A DNA stretch of 64,000 nt from Arthrobacter koreensis (GTDB taxonomy: Bacteria > Actinomycetota > Actinomycetes > Actinomycetales > Micrococcaceae), in assembly GCF_009193255.1 (NCBI RefSeq), contig NZ_WACG01000002.1:62001-126000 (forward strand), in the 5' to 3' direction. This document shows, one piece after another, positions 38,780 to 48,300 of this stretch (the first letter of the stretch is position 1; every line of letters starts with the position of its first letter). A program made the position numbers and the translations under genes. Under the pieces are notes generated by a model. That model was not told the origin of the DNA and searched no databases. It was given only the letters and a program-made list of their open reading frames with translations.

Positions 38780-40204
38780 CTAGACGCCGTAGTAGAGCTC
38801 GAACTCGAAGGGGTTCGGGCGCAGGGAGAGCGGGAAGATCTCGTTCTCACGCTTGTAGGTGATCCAGGCATCGATCATGTCCTGGGTGAACACACCGCCT
38901 GCCTGCAGGAATTCGTTGTCTGCCTCGAGTGCATCCAGTGCTTCCTCGAGGGATCCCGGTGCCTTCTGGATGTCTTTGGCTTCCTCGGCCGGGAGCTCGT
39001 AGAGGTCCTTGTCGATCGGGTCTGCCGGCTCAATGCGGTTCTTGATGCCATCGAGGCCTGCCATCAGCTGGGCGGCGAAGGCGAGGTACGGGTTGGACGA
39101 GGGGTCCGGAGCGCGGAACTCGATGCGCTTGGCCTTCGGGTTGGAACCGGTGATCGGGATGCGGATACCGGCGGAGCGGTTGCCCTGCGAGTACACCATG
39201 TTCACCGGAGCCTCGAAGCCCTTGACCAGGCGACGGTAGGAGTTCACCGTCGGGTTGGTGAAGGCCAGGACGGCAGAGGCATGCTTCAGCAGGCCGCCAA
39301 TGTACCAGCGTGCGACGTCGGAAAGGCCTGCGTAGCCCTTCTCGTCGTAGAACAGCGGCTCGCCGCCGTTCCAGAGCGACTGGTGGCAGTGCATGCCCGA
39401 ACCGTTGTCGTTGAAGACCGGCTTGGGCATGAAGGTGGCGGACTTGCCCCAGGCATCTGCGACGTTCTTGACGATGTACTTGAACTTCATCAGGTCATCA
39501 GCCGCGTGGGTCAGCGTGGTGAACTTGTAGTTGATTTCGGCCTGGCCGGCGCCGCCCACCTCGTGGTGGGACCGCTCTACCTCGAGGCCGGCGTTGTCCA
39601 GCTCCACGCAGATGGCGTCGCGCAGGTCAGCCTGCTTGTCCACCGGCGCAACGGGGAAGTAGCCGCCCTTGAACGGCGTCTTGTTGCCCAGGTTGCCGCC
39701 TTCTTCCTCGCGGCCGCTGTTCCAGGGAGCTTCGATGGAGTCGACCTTGTAGAAGCTGCCCTGCGGGGCGGACTCGTACTGGACGTTGTCGAAGATGAAG
39801 AATTCGGCCTCGGGAGCGAAGAACGCGGTGTCGGCGATGCCGGTGGAAGCCAGGTAGGCCTCGGCGCGCTCGGCTACGCCGCGGGGATCGCGGTGGTAGG
39901 GCTCGCCGGTGCGGGGGTTCACGATGGAGAAGTTCAGTGCAAGAGTCTTCTCGATGCGGAACGGATCAAGGAAAGCGGTGGTTACGTCGGGGATCAGCTG
40001 CATGTCCGACTCGGCGATTCCCTGGAAACCGCGGATGGAGGAACCATCGAAGAGCTGGCCGTTGATGAAGAAGTCGGCGTCCACGGACTTGGCCGGAACG
40101 TTGAAGTGCTGCTGCACGCCGGGAAGGTCGGTGAACCGGATGTCAACGAACTTCACATCTTCGTCAGCGATGAACTTGAGGACCTCGTCCGCATTCTTGA
40201 ACAT
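38780..40204 (-). CDS. glnA: Glutamine synthetase type I, GlnA1
   Basis: This is the main assimilatory glutamine synthetase: 474 residues, GSI-beta type. It shows [10 protein letters not shown], the catalytic [10 protein letters not shown] and [26 protein letters not shown], the insertion near residues 140-190 typical of the beta type, and the adenylylation site KDLYELP with Tyr402. GlnE upstream is the enzyme expected to modify that tyrosine. Translation starts at an ATG preceded by AAGGAG ten bases away, and a GlnR-like box lies about 140 bases upstream. Confidence 0.97.
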   Translation of the reverse strand: MFKNADEVLKFIADEDVKFVDIRFTDLPGVQQHFNVPAKSVDADFFINGQLFDGSSIRGFQGIAESDMQLIPDVTTAFLDPFRIEKTLALNFSIVNPRTGEPYHRDPRGVAERAEAYLASTGIADTAFFAPEAEFFIFDNVQYESAPQGSFYKVDSIEAPWNSGREEEGGNLGNKTPFKGGYFPVAPVDKQADLRDAICVELDNAGLEVERSHHEVGGAGQAEINYKFTTLTHAADDLMKFKYIVKNVADAWGKSATFMPKPVFNDNGSGMHCHQSLWNGGEPLFYDEKGYAGLSDVARWYIGGLLKHASAVLAFTNPTVNSYRRLVKGFEAPVNMVYSQGNRSAGIRIPITGSNPKAKRIEFRAPDPSSNPYLAFAAQLMAGLDGIKNRIEPADPIDKDLYELPAEEAKDIQKAPGSLEEALDALEADNEFLQAGGVFTQDMIDAWITYKRENEIFPLSLRPNPFEFELYYGV

Positions 40205-40304
40205 CGTGTCTATGCTCCTTATACATGTTTGGTTGGAAGGCCTCGGGCGGTGGACCTGTCCGTGCGCCAGCTGGGAATTCCCGCAGGATCCGGCAACTGG
40301 AAAT

Positions 40305-40358
40305 AGTCTAGGAGCAGCCCATTAACCGCCCGTGTCACCAATGTTTCGGCGACGTTAC
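40305..40358 (-). promoter_or_regulatory. glnA promoter region with a GlnR-like box
   Basis: Read on the minus strand, GTAAC (40358-40354), six bases, then GAAAC (40347-40343) match the GlnR half-box pattern GTnAC-N6-GaAAC. A degenerate third repeat, GACAC (40336-40332), follows after another six bases. A TAGACT hexamer (40310-40305) about 33 bases downstream could be the -10. This layout would allow activation of glnA under nitrogen limitation. Whether this organism has GlnR cannot be seen here. Confidence 0.5.
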
Positions 40359-40463
40359 GTGCACTGTGCTCCTGCCTCCACCCTAGCCTGTGCGCCCCGC
40401 CACAGGCATAATCAGGCGCTTCACGAACCGTCGGACGCGCTCCGGGCAACCCGGTAGTCTTAA

Positions 40464-40913
40464 ATGGTGGTTGACAGAAGAAGCTTAGGTTCATGGCTCG
40501 AAGGCCCCCCGTCAGACGAAGGCAGCTGGCCGGGCCGGCGCCTCGGAAGGCCGCCCGGCGGACCGGGCTCCATTGCCCGGGTCGGACCCCGGCTTGGGGC
40601 GCTGGTCATCGACTGGGCGATCGCCTCGGTCATTGCCTACGCGTTCTTCGGCGGCACTGAGCTTTCGATTCTGCTGGTCTTCGCGGTTGAACAAATCGTG
40701 CTTGTAGGCCTGCTGGGTTACAGCATCGGCCACCGTGTCTTCAGCCTGCAGGTCCAGAAACTGGACGGCAGCGCAGCCGGCCCCCTCGCCGGCGTCGTCC
40801 GTACCCTGCTCCTCTGCCTGGTGATCCCGGCCCTGGTATTCGACGCCGACCAGCGGGGCCTGCACGACCGGGCCATGAAAACCGTCCTCGTCAAGGTCAA
40901 GCACGGACGCTGA
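40464..40913 (+). CDS. RDD family membrane protein
   Basis: The 149-residue protein has a polar, proline-rich N-terminus and an RDD domain: LGALVIDWAIASVIAYAFF, GYSIGHRVFSLQVQKLDG, VVRTLLLCLVIPALVFDAD and DRGLHDRAMKT-like QRGLHDRAMKT. About three membrane helices are predicted by eye. RDD proteins have no settled general function; some act as Na+/H+ antiporters. TAGTCT (40455-40460) lies three bases before the ATG at 40464 and six before an in-frame GTG at 40467, so the mRNA may be leaderless from the GTG. It is divergent from glnA1. Confidence 0.9.
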   Translation: MVVDRRSLGSWLEGPPSDEGSWPGRRLGRPPGGPGSIARVGPRLGALVIDWAIASVIAYAFFGGTELSILLVFAVEQIVLVGLLGYSIGHRVFSLQVQKLDGSAAGPLAGVVRTLLLCLVIPALVFDADQRGLHDRAMKTVLVKVKHGR

Positions 40914-40936
40914 ACGCCGTCGCAGGCCCGCATGCG

Positions 40937-40981
40937 AGATAAGGAACGCCCCCGGCAGATTGCCGGGGGCGTTCCTTATCT
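40937..40981. terminator. Bidirectional terminator between the RDD and DUF4191 genes
   Basis: Perfect 21-base arms, 40937-40957 and 40961-40981, are separated by GAT; the arms run AGATAAGGAACGCCCCCGGC and so on. It sits in the 77-base gap between convergent genes. Confidence 0.8.
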
Positions 40982-40990
40982 GGCGTGGGC

Positions 40991-41743
40991 TTAGCGGCCG
41001 CGCGCTGCCTTGCGGTCCGGGCGCGCCTTGTATGGATCGATTCCCTTCGGGATGGGCAGTCGCTGGCCAATCGCGGAGAGGCGCTTGTTGACCGCCTGGA
41101 CTTCCTGCTTGGTGAGGGACTTCTTCAGCTTCTTGACCTTCTTGGCCACCTGCTGCAGCGGAACCTGTCCTTCGCCGCGGCCGGTCTGGATGACGTGGAC
41201 CGGCACGTTGGGAACAATGCGGTTCATCTTGCGGCGTTCGCCGTCCACCAGGGCCTTGACCCGGTTGGCAGGTCCTTCAGTGACCAGCACAATGCCGGGG
41301 CGGCCAATCGCGCGGAAGACTGCGTCCTGGGTGCGGGGGCTGACGGCCACCGGCTGCTCTTCGAGGATCCAGCCGCGGCGCAGGACGGATAGTGCAGCAC
41401 CGGAGGCGCCGGGCTGGCCTTCGATCTGTGAAAAGGCGGCACGTTCCGCGCGGCGGGAGAGGATGAACATGGCGGCCAGCAGACCGAGCGGGATCGCGAT
41501 GATGAGCATCGTAATCCAGTTGTCGATCAGGAACCCGATGATCAGGCCGAGGGCGATGATGCCGAGGAAGGCACCAACCATCCGCCAGATAACACTGGGA
41601 TCGTTGCGCCGGGTCATTTTGAAGACATCGGCGATCTGTTTCATGCGGCCGGGCTGCTTGTTCTTCTTTTCCGCCTTCGGCTTGCGGGAGAAGAGGCCGC
41701 GGCGGGCGCCCTTGGATGCGTCGGAATCAGTGCTGTTGGCCAT
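40991..41743 (-). CDS. DUF4191 family membrane protein
   Basis: This 250-residue protein matches the actinobacterial DUF4191 family. A basic cytoplasmic N-terminus is followed by two membrane helices (about residues 55-73 and 75-95) and a soluble C-terminal half with IEGQPGASGAALSVLRRGW and AIGRPGIVLVTEGPANRVKAL. The C-terminus is strongly basic. It sits beside lipA in many actinobacteria, which has led to no proven role in lipoylation. Function unknown. Confidence 0.88.
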   Translation of the reverse strand: MANSTDSDASKGARRGLFSRKPKAEKKNKQPGRMKQIADVFKMTRRNDPSVIWRMVGAFLGIIALGLIIGFLIDNWITMLIIAIPLGLLAAMFILSRRAERAAFSQIEGQPGASGAALSVLRRGWILEEQPVAVSPRTQDAVFRAIGRPGIVLVTEGPANRVKALVDGERRKMNRIVPNVPVHVIQTGRGEGQVPLQQVAKKVKKLKKSLTKQEVQAVNKRLSAIGQRLPIPKGIDPYKARPDRKAARGR

Positions 41744-41766
41744 AATGCGTCAATTCTACGTGATGA

Positions 41767-41814
41767 CGGCCCGGCGCTTTCTCCCGATGACAACAGGAAG
41801 AAAGCGCCGGGCCG
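41767..41814 (-). terminator. Stem-loop after lipA
   Basis: CGGCCCGGCGCTTTCT (41767-41782) and AGAAAGCGCCGGGCCG (41799-41814) are perfect 16-base arms with a 16-base loop. It lies just past the lipA stop on the minus strand and before the DUF4191 start, so the two genes may be transcribed separately. No T-run follows. Confidence 0.65.
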
Positions 41815-41837
41815 CTGAACGGTGGAGGTTGCCCGGA

Positions 41838-42842
41838 TTACTGCCGGGCCAGGACGGCGGATGCCTCCTGGGCGGCGGTCCCGGAGTCTTCGATGTGCGC
41901 CAGGTTGGGCGGCAGTACCCTGCCCTTCTTCCGCATGGCGCCGGCCCACAGTCGGCCGGCACGGTAAGAGGACCGGACAAGGGGCCCGCTCATGACGCCC
42001 AGGAAACCAAGTTCCTCGGCTTCGGCGCTCAGTTCAACGAACTCCTCGGGCTTAACCCAGCGGTCAACCGGCAGGTGGCGTTCGCTGGGGCGCAGGTACT
42101 GGGTGATGGTCAGCAGGTCGCAGCCGGCGTCGCGCAGGTCCCGCAGCGCGCCGGAAATCTCCTCCCGCGTCTCGCCCATGCCCAGGATCAGGTTGGACTT
42201 GGTAACCATCCCCAGCGCCTGGCCCTGGGTGATGACGTCGAGGGAGCGCTCGTAGCGGAACGCGGGACGGATCCGCTTGAACAGCCGCGGCACTGTCTCC
42301 ACATTGTGCGCGAAGACTTCAGGGGCTGCGTCGCAGATCGCCTGGATGTGCTCGGGCTTGCCGGAGAAGTCCGGAATCAGGATTTCGACGCCGGTTCCCG
42401 GGTTCACTGCATGGATCTGGCGGATCGTTTCGGCATACAGCCAGGTGCCCTCGTCCGCCAGGTCATCGCGCGCTACTCCGGTGACTGTGGCGTAGCGCAG
42501 GTTCATCGACTGGACCGACCGGGCAACCTTCATCGGTTCCATGCGGTCCAGGGGAGAGGGCTTGCCGGTGTCGATCTGGCAGAAGTCGCAGCGGCGGGTA
42601 CAGTCCGAGCCGCCGATGAGGAAAGTGGCTTCCTTGTCTTCCCAGCATTCGAAGATGTTGGGGCATCCGGCTTCCTCGCAAACCGTATGGAGGCCTTCCT
42701 TCTTCACCTGGCCCTTGAGGTGCACATACTCGGGACCGATGTTCACCTTGGCTTTGATCCAGTCGGGCTTGCGCTCCACCGGAACGGCGACGTTTCGCTG
42801 CTCGATGCGCAGCAGGCGGCGGCCTTCGGGGGCAAGTGTCAC
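41838..42842 (-). CDS. lipA: Lipoyl synthase LipA
   Basis: LipA inserts two sulfurs into protein-bound octanoyl groups to make lipoate. The 334-residue radical SAM protein has both iron-sulfur sites: the auxiliary cluster Cys55, Cys60 and Cys66 ([12 protein letters not shown]) and the SAM cluster Cys81, Cys85 and Cys88 (CTRRCDFC). The C-terminal [12 protein letters not shown] and [14 protein letters not shown] are also typical. The GTG start overlaps the lipB stop by four bases. Its product is needed by the E2 encoded at 51421-53169. Confidence 0.97.
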   Translation of the reverse strand: MTLAPEGRRLLRIEQRNVAVPVERKPDWIKAKVNIGPEYVHLKGQVKKEGLHTVCEEAGCPNIFECWEDKEATFLIGGSDCTRRCDFCQIDTGKPSPLDRMEPMKVARSVQSMNLRYATVTGVARDDLADEGTWLYAETIRQIHAVNPGTGVEILIPDFSGKPEHIQAICDAAPEVFAHNVETVPRLFKRIRPAFRYERSLDVITQGQALGMVTKSNLILGMGETREEISGALRDLRDAGCDLLTITQYLRPSERHLPVDRWVKPEEFVELSAEAEELGFLGVMSGPLVRSSYRAGRLWAGAMRKKGRVLPPNLAHIEDSGTAAQEASAVLARQ

Positions 42843-43555
42843 GTCACGGCTCCTTGTGTTTCTTCGACTGTGCCGGCGGCCGCTGGTGCGGACGCGGCGG
42901 CTCCGGGACGGCTGGTGAGCCCCCCGAGGGTACGCATGAGTTCCTCCTCGACCCGCTGCACGACGGCGGCGGGGGTCACCAGGGTTCCTGTTTCCTGGCT
43001 CAGGGAGGTGGTTCCGGCGTCCGTGATGCCGCAGGCGATGATCTGGGCGTAGGGTGCCAGGTCGTTGCTGCAGTTCAGCGAGAAGCCGTGCATGGTGACG
43101 CCGTGGTCCACGCGGATCCCCACGGCGGCTATCTTGCGGTCCTGGGCGTTGTCCGCGCCGGTGATCCAGACTCCGGATCGTCCCTCGACGCGCCGGCCTT
43201 CGACGCCGTAGCCGGCCAGCACCGCAATGAGCGCCTCCTCGAGTGCAGCCACATAGTCCACCACCAGGACGGGGTCCGGCAGCTTGAGAATGGGGTACCC
43301 GACGAGCTGCCCCGGGCCGTGCCAGGTGAGCTTGCCTCCACGGTCAACACTGACAACCTCCGTGCCGTCGAAAGGGCGCTCGTGAGGTTCGGTGCGGCGG
43401 CCCGCCGTGTAAACAGGCGTGTGTTCGAGCAGGAAAACGGTGTTCGGACGGCTGCCGTCCCTCACCTCGGAGTGGGCCCTGCGCTGGAGGTCCCACCCCT
43501 CCCGGTAATCCAGGTAGTCCGGAGCAAGGCCCACGCGCAGAAACTGCAAATCCAT
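42839..43555 (-). CDS. lipB: Octanoyltransferase LipB
   Basis: LipB moves octanoate from acyl carrier protein to the lipoyl lysine of target proteins, the step before LipA. The 238-residue protein has [14 protein letters not shown], the active-site region [13 protein letters not shown], Lys141 in [11 protein letters not shown] and Cys175 in [12 protein letters not shown], the expected Cys-Lys pair. It is the first gene of a two-gene leftward operon with lipA. The final 25 residues are Ala-rich and not conserved. Confidence 0.96.
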   Translation of the reverse strand: MDLQFLRVGLAPDYLDYREGWDLQRRAHSEVRDGSRPNTVFLLEHTPVYTAGRRTEPHERPFDGTEVVSVDRGGKLTWHGPGQLVGYPILKLPDPVLVVDYVAALEEALIAVLAGYGVEGRRVEGRSGVWITGADNAQDRKIAAVGIRVDHGVTMHGFSLNCSNDLAPYAQIIACGITDAGTTSLSQETGTLVTPAAVVQRVEEELMRTLGGLTSRPGAAASAPAAAGTVEETQGAVT

Positions 43556-43668
43556 ACCGGCTACCCTAGCCGGGATTGTGACTGAAAGCGGGCATGATTC
43601 ACGTCATGTTTCGCCGGGCCTGTGGATAACTTCTGCGTGAGTGCGCCGAAGAGGCTAGAAATATCGGC

Positions 43669-45372
43669 ATGCAAATGGTCCAGGACCCGGACGTACCCGG
43701 AGAGGATGAAGAAGATTCCCCGCCCAGGCCGGTACTCCCTGATCCGCAGTGGCACGTAGGCCGCTGCCTGGGGAAGGGCAGCAGCTCATCCGTGTGGCTG
43801 GTGGAGCGGCCGGTGGACCGGAAACGGTACGCCCTGAAGGTGCCGCTCGGCCGGGATGCGCTGCCTGATGGTTTTGAAATCCGCCGGGAGCTGGGCATCC
43901 TGTCCAGATACCGGCATGAGAACCTGCTGGGCGTCGAGGGTGTCCTGGCCACGTCCCAGGGCCACGGACTGCTGCTGGAGTACGCCCCCGGTGACAGCCT
44001 GGCCCGGCTTGTGGCCGCCCGGGGAGTCCTGAGCGCCGGAGAAACGGTCACTGTGCTCGTCGCCGTGGGGCGTGCGCTCGACTGCCTCCACGCTGACGGC
44101 GCAGTTCACGGAGATGTATCTCCGGGCAACGTCCTGTTCACTGCCAACGGCAAGCCGCTGCTGGCTGACTTCGGTACGGGCAGGCTCCTGGCCGAACCGG
44201 GACGGGGAGGCACCGGGACTCCGGGCTTCAGTGCACCCGAGACGGCGCTCCAGGCTGGGGAACCGGGGGAGGGGCGCGCAGGTGACGTGTTCGCCCTGGG
44301 TGCGTTGGGCTGGTTCATGCTCACCGGCCGCCCTCTGGTTCCCGGATTGCGCCTTCCGCTGAGTGTTCTGCTTCCGAACCTCCCGCCGGCGCTGCGGGAC
44401 CTGGTGGATTCGGCCCTGGAGGAGGCCCCGGAGTTACGGCCGGCGGCCGGTGACTTCGCCGCCCGCGTGCTGCGGGCCTGCCCGCCGGAACCGCTGGACC
44501 TGCTCCCGGCCGTGCACCCCAGCATTGCCGCGGAACTGCGCACGCGCCGCACCTCGCCCCCGGCCGGGTCCCGGCGGAGGCGCAGCCCCGGGCAGCGGAA
44601 GGCGCGGCGTTCCCCGCGGGCTCCCTGGGAAGAACCGCTGCGGGGCACGCGGGCAGCCCCCGGGGGCAGCGCACGGAAGACCCGCCGCGGTGCCGGAAAG
44701 ACCGGCGGCTGGCTGATCGCGACTGCCCTGCTGGTGGGCGCTACGGCGGTGCTCGGAGCCATTGCGGTCCTGGCGCCCGAGGTGCTGCACCCGGATGGCG
44801 TTAGGTCGGTCCCCGCCGCAGGACAGGTCCAGGAGACTGCCCCTACCGGTCCCGGCCCCGAAGGCCCTCCACAGGCCGAACCTCCGGCGGCGCAGCTGCA
44901 GCCTGCCCAGGGTGAATCCGAACCGACACCCGGGGAGCTGGCTGTCCTTGCCGGAGATGATCCGCTGGCCGCGGCAAAAGTGCTGCCCGTGCTCCGGGCC
45001 CGGGCGTTCGCCGCGGGAAACCCGGAGCTTCTTGGATGGGTCAACCAGCCGGGCTCCGAGGTGGAAGCGGCGGACCTGACAACAGTCAGGGCCCTGCAGG
45101 AACGCGGTGAGCGTCTCGAGGGGCTCACCGCAGCCGTACTGGATGCCTCCGCTGCGTCCCCTCTTTCCGGGGAACGCGTCCGGATAGCGGTCTCCGCTGA
45201 ACTCTCGGCCTGGACACAGGTCCGCAGCGACGGGACCCAGGCCGCGGATCCCGGCGCGGAGCAGCGCCAGGAAGTGCTTCTTGAGCTGCAGCGGAGCGGA
45301 GGCAGCTGGCGGATCGCCGCAGTGCTGCCCGCGGCGGCAAGCCTTCAGGAGCCCTCGGTCACCAAAAGATAG
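43669..45372 (+). CDS. Membrane-anchored serine/threonine protein kinase
   Basis: The 567-residue protein has a kinase domain (about residues 28-270), a basic linker, one membrane helix (about 347-369) and an extracytoplasmic Pro/Glu-rich region ending in an alpha/beta-looking domain (about 420-560). Kinase motifs: glycine loop LGKGSSSSVWLV, Lys57 in YALKV, HGDVSPGNVLF (Asp149, Asn154), DFGTG (Asp167) and APE (189-191). The catalytic loop has HGD instead of HRD, so it is a non-RD kinase. It has no PASTA repeats. Substrate unknown. Confidence 0.88.
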   Translation: MQMVQDPDVPGEDEEDSPPRPVLPDPQWHVGRCLGKGSSSSVWLVERPVDRKRYALKVPLGRDALPDGFEIRRELGILSRYRHENLLGVEGVLATSQGHGLLLEYAPGDSLARLVAARGVLSAGETVTVLVAVGRALDCLHADGAVHGDVSPGNVLFTANGKPLLADFGTGRLLAEPGRGGTGTPGFSAPETALQAGEPGEGRAGDVFALGALGWFMLTGRPLVPGLRLPLSVLLPNLPPALRDLVDSALEEAPELRPAAGDFAARVLRACPPEPLDLLPAVHPSIAAELRTRRTSPPAGSRRRRSPGQRKARRSPRAPWEEPLRGTRAAPGGSARKTRRGAGKTGGWLIATALLVGATAVLGAIAVLAPEVLHPDGVRSVPAAGQVQETAPTGPGPEGPPQAEPPAAQLQPAQGESEPTPGELAVLAGDDPLAAAKVLPVLRARAFAAGNPELLGWVNQPGSEVEAADLTTVRALQERGERLEGLTAAVLDASAASPLSGERVRIAVSAELSAWTQVRSDGTQAADPGAEQRQEVLLELQRSGGSWRIAAVLPAAASLQEPSVTKR

Positions 45373-45375
45373 GAT
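45370..45375 (+). promoter_or_regulatory. Possible -10 element of the tricorn gene
   Basis: TAGGAT at 45370-45375 overlaps the end of the kinase gene and ends seven bases before the tricorn ATG at 45383. This would give a nearly leaderless message. GGGGG between the two could instead act as a weak ribosome binding site, so the call is tentative. Confidence 0.35.
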
Positions 45376-45382
45376 CGGGGGT

Positions 45383-48300
45383 ATGAGTTCAACTCCGTAT
45401 CTTCGCTATCCTGACCTGCACGGTGACCGAGTGACCTTCGTAGCTGAGGACGACGTGTGGGTGGCGCCGGTCTCCGGCGGCCGGGCCTGGCGGGTTTCCT
45501 CCCTGCAGCTGCCAGCCCGGAACCCGAAGTTCTCACCGGACGGTTCGAGGATCGCCTGGAGCGTGACGCAGGGATCTGCCCCTGAAGTAGTGACCGCCGA
45601 TACTGACGGAGGAGACTTCCGCCAGCTCACGTTCTGGGGCAACCAGAGCACGACGGTTCGGGGGTTCGCTCCGGGCGGGGCCGTGATCGCAACGAGTCCC
45701 TTCGAGTTCGAGGACTTCCGGCTGCGCTGGGCCTACGAGGTGCCGCTGGACGGAACCGCGCCGCAGCGCCTTCCCTACGGCCCGGTGGACACCCTGGCCC
45801 ACGGGCCCGTGCTCGGGGACGAACGGCCCCTGGTCATCGGTTCGGTGCTCAGCCGCGAGCCCGCCCGCTGGAAGCGGTACCGCGGGGGAACCGCCGGAAA
45901 GCTCTGGATCGACGCCGATGGCAACGGCGAGTTTGTGCGCCTGGTTCCGGAGCTGGACGGCAACCTTGCCTACCCGATGTGGGTCAATGGCAGGATCGCT
46001 TTCTTCTCCGACCATGAGGGTCACGGCAACATCTACTCCGTAACGCCTGCCGGCACCGGATTGCGCCGGCACACAGATTTCCAGGACTTCTACGTCCGGC
46101 ACCCCTCATCCGACGGTACCCGGATCATCTTCGAATCGGCGGGCGCGCTGTGGGTCCTCCCGTCCCTCGACGCCGAGGCGGAACGGCTGGACATCACCCT
46201 GGGCTCGGCCGGGACCAACCGGCGGCCGCGTCCGCTCAATGCGGCGCAGCACCTCCGTACGGCATTCCCGGATGCCGGCGGGAAGTCCAGCGTCGTGGAA
46301 ACCCATGGGACTCTTCACTGGCTCACCCACAAGGACGGCCCCTCCCGGGTCATTGAGGCAACCCCGGGCGTACGCGCCCGGCTCGGACGCCCGCTCCCGG
46401 GAGGCCGTGCCGTGTACGTCGCGGACCCGGACAATGAAGAGGCACTGTTCATCAAGGATGTCTTCGCGTCCCTGCCGGCCGCCGGCGATGTGCGCCCGGC
46501 TCCCGTCCCTGCCCCGTCACCGGCCACCCAGGCAGCCTCCGAGCCGGATGCGAGTGACCTGCCGCGCCCGGTCTCGGCAGTCAGCCGCCCCGCGGCTGGC
46601 AGCACTGAAGCCGCTCCGCCCCCCGCTGCACCCGCCGGAGGACAGGACAACGCCGAAGCGCCTGCGCAGGGTGCATCCGAGGCAGTGCTCGCGTCGCAGG
46701 AAAAGGCAGCCGGTTCCGGACTGGTGCGGGTTCCCTTCCCGGCACCGTCGCGTACAGCTCAGCTGGTACCCAGCCCGGACGGCAGGCTTGTGGCCGTTGC
46801 CACCGAGTTCGGCAAGGTCTACCTCCTGGATGCAGGGACCGCCCAGCTTGTGGAGCTAGCAGACAGCGGCCACGGAGCCGTAACAGACCTGGCATTCAGC
46901 CCTGATTCCCGCTGGCTGGCCTGGGCTGAGCCCGTCACCGTCCACGGAGCGCGCAGCAGGATCCGGCTAAGGGAAGTGTCCGGCAGCGACACCGCGAACA
47001 CGGACGTCACCGACGGCAGGTTCCATGACCATAGCCCGTCGTTTACCCCGGATGGAAAGTTCCTCGCATTCCTGTCTGAGCGCAGCTTCGACCCCGTCTA
47101 TGACACCCACGGCTTCGATCTGGGATTCCCCACCTCCACGAAGCCGTTCCTCGTGGCGCTTGCCGCCGGCACCAACTCGCCGTTCGGCCCCGCCGCCCAC
47201 GTGGTGGAGGAAGCTGCTGCCGACAAGACGGAGTCCGACGACCCGCAGGATGCAGAGGCACCAGGAACCGCCGTTGACCTGGAGCGGCTGGCAGAGCGGC
47301 TCATCGCGGTTCCGGTGCCCCAGGGCAGTTACACCAAACTGCGCGCAGCCGAGGGCGCCCTGCTGTGGCTGGCCGAAGACGTCTACGGCGTCACCGGCGA
47401 CGGACGGGCCAATTCCTCGGACCGGGCACCGGGCAAGAGGCTGGAGCGTTTCGACGTAGCGGCCAGGGAAGTCTCCGTTCTTGTTCCTGCGCTGGAAGAC
47501 TACGAACTCTCCCAGGACGCAGGCACGGTGGTCCTGCGCAACGAGCACCGCCTGCGGGCCGTTCCCGCCGGTGCCCGGGCGGACGAGGATTCCCCGGAGA
47601 ACGTCACCGTTGACCTGGCCAGGATCCGGGTCCTGCTGGAGCCGCTGAAGGTCTGGGGACAGGCGTTCGACGAAGCGTGGCGGCTGCAGCGTGAGTTCTT
47701 CTGGACCCCGGACATGGGTGGACTGGACTGGGACGAGGTACACGTCCGTTACCGTCCTCTGGTGCAGAACCTGGGCTCGCATGACGACCTGGTGGACCTG
47801 CTCTGGGAGCTGCACGGCGAACTGGGCACGTCCCATGCGTACGTTACGGCCTCCGGTGCCGCGGAAGCCGGGGGAGGTGCGCAGGGATTCCTTGGCGCTG
47901 ACCTCCGTCCGGGTGCAGGCGGCTGGGAGGTCGTGCGCATCCTGGACCCGGAGTCGTCTGATCCCAAGGCCATTTCGCCCCTGAGCGCTCCGGGGGCGGA
48001 CGTTCGCCCCGGGGATATCATCACTGCCGTGGACGGACTGCCGGTTCCGCCGGACAAGGGACCTGCCGCGCTGCTGGTGGGCGCCGGCGGCCGCGTGGTG
48101 GAACTGACCGTTGTCCGCACTTCAGGCGAGGACGGCCCGCAACAGCGGCGCATCGCCGTCGTTCCCCTGCGCAGCGAGGAGCGGCTGCGTTACCAGAATT
48201 GGGTGAACGCGAACCGGCGGGCCGTGCGTGCAGCATCCGACGGCGGCTTCGGCTACCTCCACATTCCGGACATGGTCGCCAGCGGATGGGCGCAGCTTCA

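Noticed and set aside
38777-40306. 509-residue open frame antisense to glnA1
   Set aside because: Glutamine synthetase motifs are complete on the other strand. The antisense translation is low in recognisable content and covers the glnA1 promoter and terminator sides.
40321-40338. Extra GlnR half-sites extending the glnA1 box to four repeats
   Set aside because: Only two half-sites match well. The third is degenerate and the fourth position reads TTAAT, so a full four-part box is not claimed.
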